A stretch of 10,869 nt of DNA from Armatimonadota bacterium (GTDB lineage Bacteria; Armatimonadota; Armatimonadia; Armatimonadales; Armatimonadaceae): assembly GCA_014381035.1 (NCBI GenBank), contig JACMIS010000204.1:1-10869 (forward strand), read 5' to 3'. Positions 5,915-10,869 of the stretch are shown piece by piece. The position numbers and the translations under genes were made by a program. The notes under the pieces are model-generated. The model ran no database searches. It had not been told where the DNA came from and was given only the letters and a program-made list of their open reading frames with translations. Numbering within the stretch: the first letter of the stretch is position 1; every line of letters starts with the position of its first letter.

Positions 5915-6730
5915 ATGGAACTTCGGAAGACCCACCGAGCTTTTACGCTTATAGAGCTTCTTGTTGTTATCGCAATAATAGCGATACTTGCTGCGATACT
6001 GTTCCCCGTCTTCGCCCAGGCGCGTGCCAAGGCTCGTCAGGCTAGTTGCATCTCGAATCTCAAGCAAGCCGGATTGGGAGTCCTTCAGTATTGCCAGGAT
6101 TACGATAATGTCCTCCCTCCCACCAATACGCCCGGCGAATCCTACGAAGCAAGCTACATCGTCGCCGCACGTTTGCAACCCTACGTGAAGAACTTCGGCA
6201 TTTTCAAGTGTCCCGATGCCGCCGATGCGCCTATGGGAACGACGCAGGCGATGCAGCATGACAACGGAGGTGGGGACTATATGACCGACCCAGCGACGAT
6301 TGGTCTACCCGCTTCAGCAGTCGGTACCGCGAAATATTTTAACGACGTGTATCCCCCCACGGACTACAAGTTTAATCCGTCGTTCTACGGGCAACAGACA
6401 CCGCGCGATCTCGATTCCCCGGATATCTGTTCGCCAAGTCATGCAACCATGGTTATCGACTGGCCACCGATGGGAAATACCTGGCCCTACGCTGCCTTCT
6501 GGAAAGAGCACGGGGGACGTGATTTCGGGCGGCATACCAACGGTTCCGTAGTCATGTTCACGGACGGACATGCCAAATGGTTTTCGTTCAAAACGCTATA
6601 TCCATCCGGCAACGATGATGCGCGTAGCGATCAGTGGAACTACTGGGGATTCTGGTGGGGCGCACAGAAGCACGGCGGGATGCAGTCCAACGATGGCAGT
6701 TTCATCCCCGGCGTGAACAGTTGTAAGTGA
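5915..6730 (+). CDS. Prepilin-type N-terminal methylation domain / H-X9-DG pseudopilin-like protein
   Basis: A 271-residue exported protein of the abundant DUF1559-like pseudopilin class, presumably processed by a type IV prepilin peptidase and displayed or secreted. The N-terminus has a short basic leader (MELRKTHRA), then [20 protein letters not shown] with the required Glu at mature position 5 (E14), followed by [16 protein letters not shown]. The processing-associated H-X9-DG motif is exact: H207, nine residues, D217-G218. The residue before the cleavage point is Ala9 rather than the usual Gly. Five cysteines (45, 60, 99, 172, 270) could form disulfides. The C-terminus is rich in Trp and Gly. 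The ATG at 5915 is fixed by GGAGG 9 bases upstream. An in-frame ATG at 5783 overlaps the promoter and is rejected. The substrate or surface role is unknown. By analogy with similar loci, the regulator may couple its expression to a sugar. Confidence 0.9.
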   Translation: MELRKTHRAFTLIELLVVIAIIAILAAILFPVFAQARAKARQASCISNLKQAGLGVLQYCQDYDNVLPPTNTPGESYEASYIVAARLQPYVKNFGIFKCPDAADAPMGTTQAMQHDNGGGDYMTDPATIGLPASAVGTAKYFNDVYPPTDYKFNPSFYGQQTPRDLDSPDICSPSHATMVIDWPPMGNTWPYAAFWKEHGGRDFGRHTNGSVVMFTDGHAKWFSFKTLYPSGNDDARSDQWNYWGFWWGAQKHGGMQSNDGSFIPGVNSCK

Positions 6731-6802
6731 GTGATGGGTCGGTCGCCGTGCGAATCGCTCTGTACGGCGATCGAGCACCTACAACCCAAAGAAGTACCAT
6801 TC

Positions 6803-7024
6803 ATGAAATACTCGACAGCATCTTTGCCATTAATTGTTGTGATGTTGATTGCAGGATGCACTCAAAAAGAATCGCCCCGATCACTTCCTTCGCCACCGGA
6901 GGTTAAGCAGTCGCAACAAACTTCAAAAGTTCTGAGCGATCCAAACTTATCGCCAACGTTAAAGCAAGTGATCGAGGCGCAACAGAAGCAGCACGGTGCT
7001 CCGCAACGCCCGCTTTCTCCATGA
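6803..7024 (+). CDS. Small predicted lipoprotein
   Basis: A 73-residue product with a lipoprotein signal: a hydrophobic core (LPLIVVMLIAGC) ending in lipobox LIAGC with the lipid-attachment cysteine at residue 19. The mature part is polar, rich in Pro, Gln and Ser, and has no recognised domain. It starts 72 bases after the pseudopilin stop on the same strand, with no promoter visible between them, so the two are probably co-transcribed. The start at 6803 is chosen because it begins exactly at the signal peptide. The ATG at 6731 would add 24 non-signal residues. The ribosome binding site (AAGAAG) is weak. A role in anchoring or assisting the neighbouring surface protein is only a guess. Confidence 0.72.
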   Translation: MKYSTASLPLIVVMLIAGCTQKESPRSLPSPPEVKQSQQTSKVLSDPNLSPTLKQVIEAQQKQHGAPQRPLSP

Positions 7025-7028
7025 TTCC

Positions 7029-7060
7029 CCTATGCCGAGTATCGCGAGTGTTTTCATAGG
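7029..7060 (+). terminator. Weak hairpin after the lipoprotein gene
   Basis: CCTATG (7029-7034) and CATAGG (7055-7060) form a perfect 6-bp stem with a 20-base loop, starting five bases after the lipoprotein stop. There is no U-run after it, so a Rho-independent terminator is doubtful. The rest of 7061-7155 holds only a possible -10 box, TATAGT (7089-7094), without a convincing -35. Confidence 0.25.
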
Positions 7061-7155
7061 ATCATGTTTCCGCATTCGGGAAGCGATGTATAGTAAGATT
7101 CTGAAGCGACTTGCCAGATGCAGTTTTGGCGACGCCCGAAAGGAACTTCTTAACG

Positions 7156-7470
7156 ATGGACATCATTGACACGCCGGAAACGATTCACGCGACCAACGCG
7201 AACCTATCCCATTCCCGGTTTACGGACGTAAATCTAGAAGGTTCGCGTTTCGTGGACGTGAAACTTACTGGCGCGACATTCACCGACATTTGCTTTGGCG
7301 GTGTGACGATCCGGGACGCCAATCTTTCCGGAATGATAATCGAGGATTGTAACCTTTCCGGGATGACGATTCAAGGTATCGACGATGACAATCTGGTTGG
7401 GATGACGATCAACGGGATTCCGATTCAAGCGTTATTAGCCGCACATAAAGCGGTTTCGGCGGTCCAGTAA
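7156..7470 (+). CDS. Pentapeptide-repeat protein
   Basis: A 104-residue protein built from consecutive five-residue units of the A(D/N)LXX type. Residues about 12-73 include ATNANLSHSRFTDVNLEG, SRFVDVKLTGATFTDI, DANLSG and DCNLSGMTIQG, which should fold as a right-handed quadrilateral beta-helix. The end, NLVGMTINGIPIQALLAAHKA, is a capping segment that I recognise from related small proteins. It has no signal peptide or membrane segment and is probably cytosolic. Function is unknown. Known relatives range from DNA-gyrase protection to unknown roles, and nothing here singles one out. AAAGGAA about 11-13 bases upstream supports the ATG at 7156. An in-frame TTG at 7111 is less likely. The unit repetition is also visible in the DNA, where GGGATGACGAT recurs. 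Confidence 0.82.
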   Translation: MDIIDTPETIHATNANLSHSRFTDVNLEGSRFVDVKLTGATFTDICFGGVTIRDANLSGMIIEDCNLSGMTIQGIDDDNLVGMTINGIPIQALLAAHKAVSAVQ

Positions 7471-7495
7471 AGGCGCACATTTAATCATTCCCATA

Positions 7496-7531
7496 TCAAT
7501 AAACCTCACTCCTCCGAATGGGGTTTATTGA
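7496..7531. terminator. Long hairpin between the pentapeptide and isomerase-like genes
   Basis: TCAATAAACCTCACTC (7496-7511) pairs with GAATGGGGTTTATTGA (7516-7531) around the loop CTCC, with one mismatch and one G-T wobble. It starts 25 bases after the pentapeptide gene stop, so termination is the likely role. There is no T-tract after it, but the lower stem is A/T-rich. It also contains the ATG at 7518, which argues against that codon as the next gene's start. Confidence 0.55.
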
Positions 7532-7562
7532 CTCCTCGATACCGTGGCTTCATCGTTTTCGC

Positions 7563-7592
7563 TTGACAGCGACGGACGCTGGGTGCGATAAT
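7563..7592 (+). promoter_or_regulatory. Promoter of the isomerase/epimerase-like gene
   Basis: TTGACA (7563-7568, perfect) and GATAAT (7587-7592, 5 of 6) are separated by an 18-base spacer, with an extended -10 TG at 7584-7585. The -10 ends only 6 bases before the ATG at 7599, so the predicted transcript would begin at or very near the start codon, giving a leaderless mRNA. Confidence 0.65.
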
Positions 7593-7598
7593 CCCCGC

Positions 7599-8480
7599 AT
7601 GTCAACCGGTCTCGCCCGCTACAATGACGGTAGCCAAAACCCACCCCGGCTTCGTCTCCATCATGCCCTCTGGGGATTGTCGCTTCTGCCGATGAACGCA
7701 CCCAAGGAAGCGCGGTGGACGTTAGATCAAAAGTTCGCACGCGTCAAAGCGGCAGGCTTCGAAGCGGTAGAGTGCTGGCTCGACGATAACAATGAGACAG
7801 AAACCAAAGCAGCGTTGGATCGGCACGGCTTACGGCTCGTTTTAGGGCATCGTCCGTTCACCACCGCCGATATTGACCGCACGATTGACCGCGCCGTGCG
7901 CCTCGAAGCCGATTTTGTGTTTGCGCAACCTGCCGACGCATTCACACCACTCGAAACAGTAGCAGAACTTGTGCGGCACGGGCAAAAAGCCGCGGCAGTC
8001 CACAACCTGCCCTTTTTCGTGGAAACGCACCGCAACAACTTCACGGAAACCATCCCGCAATCTGCCGCACTGGCGGAAGCCGTTCCCGAGGTTCGTTTCA
8101 CCGGCGACCTGTCACACTTCGTTGTCGTCGGCGAGTTTTACGGATGGACAGACGAACGCGCTGTGGAGCGGATGGCACCGGTCCTGTCGCGGGTATCACA
8201 TTTGCACGGGCGCATCTCGAACGGCGAAGCGGTGCAGGTAGACGTAGCCGACGGTTCCGGGCAATCGGCACAATTCTTCGTCTCTCTCTGGAAAACGGCG
8301 ATGTGCCACTGGCTCAATGGGGCGAAACCGGGCGATGTGTTCCCGTTCACGCCGGAACTCGGTCCGCCCCGATATGCCATAACGTTGCCGGATGGGAGCG
8401 AGTTTTCCGACCGCTGGGAACAAAGTCTCGTAATGGCACGGCTCGCGGAGCAAGCATGGCGCGAAGCGCACGCGGATTAA
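7599..8480 (+). CDS. Sugar phosphate isomerase/epimerase family protein (TIM barrel)
   Basis: A 293-residue protein of the xylose isomerase-like TIM-barrel (AP endonuclease family 2) superfamily. Members use divalent metal to isomerise or epimerise sugars and cyclitols. The likely metal ligands appear in the expected order: E142 (FFVETHRNN), D170 and H173 (DLSH), H201/H203 (SHLHGRIS) and E253 (FTPELGPP). The first barrel strand and helix are ALWGLSLLP...LDQKFARVKAAGFEAVECW. The substrate cannot be read from sequence. The start at 7599 is preferred because the ATG at 7518 lies in a hairpin and upstream of a good promoter. The ATG at 7692 is a shorter alternative that would cut into the conserved strand. 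No Shine-Dalgarno precedes 7599, consistent with leaderless initiation. The next gene, msrA, follows after 54 bases. Confidence 0.82.
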   Translation: MSTGLARYNDGSQNPPRLRLHHALWGLSLLPMNAPKEARWTLDQKFARVKAAGFEAVECWLDDNNETETKAALDRHGLRLVLGHRPFTTADIDRTIDRAVRLEADFVFAQPADAFTPLETVAELVRHGQKAAAVHNLPFFVETHRNNFTETIPQSAALAEAVPEVRFTGDLSHFVVVGEFYGWTDERAVERMAPVLSRVSHLHGRISNGEAVQVDVADGSGQSAQFFVSLWKTAMCHWLNGAKPGDVFPFTPELGPPRYAITLPDGSEFSDRWEQSLVMARLAEQAWREAHAD

Positions 8481-8482
8481 GA

Positions 8483-8488
8483 TATAAT
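8483..8488 (+). promoter_or_regulatory. Possible -10 box upstream of msrA
   Basis: A perfect TATAAT lies two bases after the stop codon of the isomerase-like gene and 46 bases before the msrA ATG. No matching -35 box is seen at the right distance, so an internal promoter for the msrA-truB-ribF group is possible but weakly supported. Confidence 0.35.
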
Positions 8489-8534
8489 ATTTTCAATCAG
8501 CGGACGAACCTGCTTCCGCAAACGTATTCCTTTC

Positions 8535-9155
8535 ATGACCCGTCCATTCGCAATTACACTCGCCGTTCTTTTCGCCGCTTCCGCCGGGTTCACCGTCTGG
8601 GCGCGGGATGCGGGCAAACCGCCGGTTAGCGAGGCGCGTCTGGATCTTCCGGCGAAAAAACTTGCGATTCCCCTGAATGCCGAAGTGGCAGTGTTCGCGG
8701 GCGGTTGTTTCTGGGGGACGGAGGAAGCGTTCCGCGCTCTCCCCGGTGTGATCGCCACGCAAACTGGTTACACGGGTGGTACGCTCCCGAATCCGACATA
8801 CAAAACCAGCCATCAGAAAAACAGCGGGTATGTGGAAGCCACGAAAATAGTTTTCGACCCTGCGACGGTGTCGTACGAAACCCTGCTGGATACGTTTTTC
8901 GGCACCCACGATCCTACCCTCCCCCGCCCCGGCTCCGCCAAAAGCATCGGCAAGGCATACCGGTCGTTCGTGTTCGCGCAGAACATATCACAGGCGAAAG
9001 CGGCACGGTCTGTCATCGCGTCGCTGGACAAAGGTGGGCGGTTCGCGCATCCGATTGCGACGCAGGTTGGTGCCGCAACCCCATTCTATCCCGCCGAGGA
9101 GCGACACCAACTCTACTACGCAAAACGAGACGAAATCGCGAAATGCCTTCCATAG
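8535..9155 (+). CDS. msrA: Peptide-methionine (S)-S-oxide reductase MsrA, exported form
   Basis: Reduces the S-epimer of methionine sulfoxide in oxidised proteins. 206 residues. An N-terminal signal peptide (TRPFAITLAVLFAASAGFTVWA, likely cut after Ala23) points to the periplasm or outside. The catalytic motif is GGCFWG with C58. GYTGG (78-82), the conserved Glu (E101) and PFYPAEERHQLYY (183-195) follow. Two usual motifs are altered. (T)GHAE is SGYVE, and the D-x-G-x-Q-Y-R-S loop reads SIGKAYRS (137-144), so the Asp that normally helps bind substrate is Ser and the Gln is Ala. The only other cysteine is C204 near the end (AKCLP), a candidate resolving cysteine. No Shine-Dalgarno is visible before the ATG. 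The 3' end overlaps truB by 13 bases, so the two are translationally linked. Family identity is firm. Activity of this variant is less certain. Confidence 0.9.
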   Translation: MTRPFAITLAVLFAASAGFTVWARDAGKPPVSEARLDLPAKKLAIPLNAEVAVFAGGCFWGTEEAFRALPGVIATQTGYTGGTLPNPTYKTSHQKNSGYVEATKIVFDPATVSYETLLDTFFGTHDPTLPRPGSAKSIGKAYRSFVFAQNISQAKAARSVIASLDKGGRFAHPIATQVGAATPFYPAEERHQLYYAKRDEIAKCLP

Positions 9156-10045
9156 ACGGCATCGTGAATATTCACAAGCCTGCCGGAATGACATCGCACG
9201 ACGTCGTGGCGCGGGTGCGACGCGTTCTGCAAACGAAACGCGTCGGTCATGCCGGGACGCTGGACCCCGACGCGACCGGCGTTCTGGTTGTCGCGGTCGG
9301 GCAGGCGACGCGCCTTCTGCCGCATCTTCCGCTGGAGCCGAAGATGTACATCGCCCGCGCCGTATTCGGTTCCGCGACAACAAGCGAGGACGCGAGCGGC
9401 ACGGAAACGGAGTCGGCGGACGCTTCGGCGTTGACCGAGGAAGCACTATCCGCTGCGATCCCCCCATTCATCGGCGATATACAACAGATTCCGCCGATGG
9501 TGTCCGCAGTGCATCATGAAGGCAAGCGTCTTTACGAACTCGCTCGCGCCGGTATCACCGTGGAGCGCGAAGCCAGAGCGGCGCGGATTTTCGACATCCG
9601 TTTGACCGATTTCACACCCGGCGAGCGTGCTGAAGCGACGCTCCATGTTTCCTGCGGTAGCGGGACCTATATTCGCACCTTGTGCGCGGATATGGGGAAA
9701 TCGGTGGGGCTCCCCGCGCACATGAGAACGCTGGTGCGAACCGCCGTCGGACGTTTCACCCTCGAAAACGCTGTGGAATGGGAAACGCTGACACCCAGTG
9801 CATTGGTCCCTATGGAAGTCGCGCTTGATTTCCCGACCGTCAGACTGACGGACGAAGCCGCGTCTGATATTTTGATGGGACGAAGTATAGTCATTGCGCC
9901 GACTTTATTCGACGGTTCTGGCACCATTGACGTGATGCTTCTCCATAGCAACCGTCTTCTATCGCTTGCCCATCTCGATACCGAAACGGGAACCGCGCAA
10001 CCGTTCAAAGTGTTTCCTTTGCAAGGCGAGGGAAAGAACGATTGA
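9143..10045 (+). CDS. truB: tRNA pseudouridine(55) synthase TruB
   Basis: Converts U55 in the T-loop of tRNAs to pseudouridine. It acts in the cytosol and also helps tRNA folding. 300 residues, normal length. Motifs in order are NIHKPAGMTSHDVVARVRR (9-27), RVGHAGTLDPDATGVL (33-48) with the catalytic Asp41, KMYIARAVFG (67-76), IPPMVSAVHHEGKRLYELAR (116-135) and CGSGTYIRTLCADMG (171-185). The C-terminal part (from about 230) is weaker, as is usual. The start at 9143 begins immediately before the family N-terminus. The frame is open further upstream but that part overlaps msrA out of phase and has no family similarity. No strong ribosome binding site is visible, so translation probably depends on ribosomes finishing msrA. 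Its end overlaps ribF. The usual upstream neighbours rbfA and infB are absent. Confidence 0.96.
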   Translation: MPSIDGIVNIHKPAGMTSHDVVARVRRVLQTKRVGHAGTLDPDATGVLVVAVGQATRLLPHLPLEPKMYIARAVFGSATTSEDASGTETESADASALTEEALSAAIPPFIGDIQQIPPMVSAVHHEGKRLYELARAGITVEREARAARIFDIRLTDFTPGERAEATLHVSCGSGTYIRTLCADMGKSVGLPAHMRTLVRTAVGRFTLENAVEWETLTPSALVPMEVALDFPTVRLTDEAASDILMGRSIVIAPTLFDGSGTIDVMLLHSNRLLSLAHLDTETGTAQPFKVFPLQGEGKND

Positions 10046-10869
10046 GCGAAACGACGAAACAGATGGAACGGGCGGTGACCATCGGTGTGTTTGACGGGGT
10101 ACACCGGGGACATCAGGCATTGCTGGCGGAAACGGTACGCGTCGCCCGCGCCGAAAACCTGCGCCCGTCCGCGATAACGTTCGACCCACATCCCTCTGCC
10201 GTATTCGCCCCCGCACGACTCCCCCCCCTCCTCGGGACATTACGCGAGCGCGAAGAATTACTGATGGAATACGGAGCGGCGATCGTTACCACCGCCCATT
10301 TCGACCGCGCCCTTGCTGCACTGACGCCGGACGAGTTCATTGAAACGTGGATTCGGAAAAATTATATTCGGGCGGTGGTAGTTGGGGAGGATTTTCGGTT
10401 CGGTTGTGACCGCTCAGGGGACGCCTTTTACCTACAGCGTGCGGGAGAGAAACACGGCTTCCGAACCATCATCGTCCCTCCGGTGTTCGTGGGCGGTGTC
10501 CCGTGCCGCTCGACGACGATTCGGCAAATGCTCCTCGGCGGACAGGTCGAACCGGCGCAAACCCTTCTAGGGAGAGCCTATACGCTATCCGGCACGGTGG
10601 TCCATGGTCGGAAACTGGGGCGTACCATCGGCTTCCCGACCGCGAACCTGCAATCCGCAAACGGTGTTCTGGTCCCCGGTACCGGCGTCTATGCGGGGGA
10701 AGCATTTTTAGCGAACGGCGAAGCATGCCGCGCAGCAATCAGCATCGGCACGAACCCGACAGTCACGCCAGGCGTTGACGCGCCGCGCACGGTGGAAGCT
10801 TTCCTGATCGATTTCGACGGTGATCTGTACGACCAACCGCTGACCCTTTCGTTCCACCACTTTCTACGC
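10042..10869 (+). CDS. ribF: Bifunctional riboflavin kinase/FAD synthetase RibF (3' end outside window)
   Basis: Makes FMN from riboflavin and then FAD, in the cytosol. 276 codons are visible and the frame is open to the right edge. The missing end should be short. The N-terminal FAD synthetase (nucleotidyltransferase) domain shows TIGVFDGVHRGHQALL (13-28), ITFDPHPSAVF, VVGEDFRFG and STTIRQML. The C-terminal riboflavin kinase domain shows GRAYTLSGTVVHGRKLGRTIGFPTANL, GTGVYAGEA, AAISIGTNPTV and VEAFLIDFDGDLYDQPL. The TTG at 10042 overlaps the truB stop (TTGA) and follows an AGGGAAAG purine run, so I prefer it. The ATG at 10063 would start MERAVTIGVFDG and has no ribosome binding site. Even with the TTG, the N-terminus is shorter than in many homologues. 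It is probably co-translated with truB, its common bacterial partner. Confidence 0.94.
   Translation, partial: MSETTKQMERAVTIGVFDGVHRGHQALLAETVRVARAENLRPSAITFDPHPSAVFAPARLPPLLGTLREREELLMEYGAAIVTTAHFDRALAALTPDEFIETWIRKNYIRAVVVGEDFRFGCDRSGDAFYLQRAGEKHGFRTIIVPPVFVGGVPCRSTTIRQMLLGGQVEPAQTLLGRAYTLSGTVVHGRKLGRTIGFPTANLQSANGVLVPGTGVYAGEAFLANGEACRAAISIGTNPTVTPGVDAPRTVEAFLIDFDGDLYDQPLTLSFHHFLR

Noticed and set aside
7321..7420. Tandem DNA repeat or CRISPR-like pattern
   Set aside because: The repeated segments are in-frame units of the pentapeptide-repeat protein, not spacer-separated repeats.
7518..7598. Longer isomerase-like protein starting at the ATG at 7518
   Set aside because: That ATG is inside a long hairpin and upstream of a good promoter whose start point is near 7599. 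The extra residues have no family similarity.
8705..9142. N-terminal extension of the truB frame by 146 codons
   Set aside because: It overlaps msrA in another phase and resembles no family. TruB homologues begin just after 9143.

Overview
The window reads as a chromosomal segment from a bacterium, most likely of the phylum Armatimonadota. The best clue is the prepilin-like gene at 5915-6730. It has the [18 protein letters not shown] helix followed by [17 protein letters not shown] and an H-X9-DG motif, a combination typical of the large pseudopilin families of Armatimonadota and related phyla, here beside a LacI-family regulator. This assignment rests on remembered family patterns, not on a search.

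Left part (1-3127, all minus strand). An HscA-type Hsp70 chaperone is followed by a small gene of the family usually labelled 'ADP-ribosylation/crystallin J1', then by a PilT-like ATPase reading frame that runs off the left edge. The PilT-like gene has an in-frame TAG and a Walker A motif without its lysine, so it looks like a decaying paralogue. Most of it is hidden from simple ORF calling.

Middle part (3128-7470). A YihY/UPF0761 membrane protein is divergent from the chaperone and convergent with a LacI-family regulator. A 387-bp gene-free region (5528-5914) separates the regulator from a prepilin-type H-X9-DG protein and a small lipoprotein. This region carries promoter-like sequences in both directions. 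Each promoter has an identical 16-base element, TGTAAGCTTACAGAAA, containing a 12-bp perfect palindrome. The simplest reading is a regulator that represses itself and the secreted pseudopilin/lipoprotein pair. A small pentapeptide-repeat protein follows.

Right part (7496-10869, all plus strand). After a long hairpin comes a TIM-barrel sugar phosphate isomerase/epimerase-like gene whose promoter is so close to the ATG that its mRNA may be leaderless. Next is a tight cluster: an exported MsrA methionine sulfoxide reductase overlapping truB (tRNA pseudouridine-55 synthase), which overlaps ribF (riboflavin kinase/FAD synthetase, cut by the right edge). truB-ribF is a common bacterial pair. An exported msrA in place of the usual infB-rbfA partners is unusual.

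No tRNA, rRNA, CRISPR array, insertion sequence or phage gene was seen. I found no clearly new multi-gene system. The best leads are the twin-operator pseudopilin locus, the PilT-like gene with two independent lesions, and the divergent MsrA.
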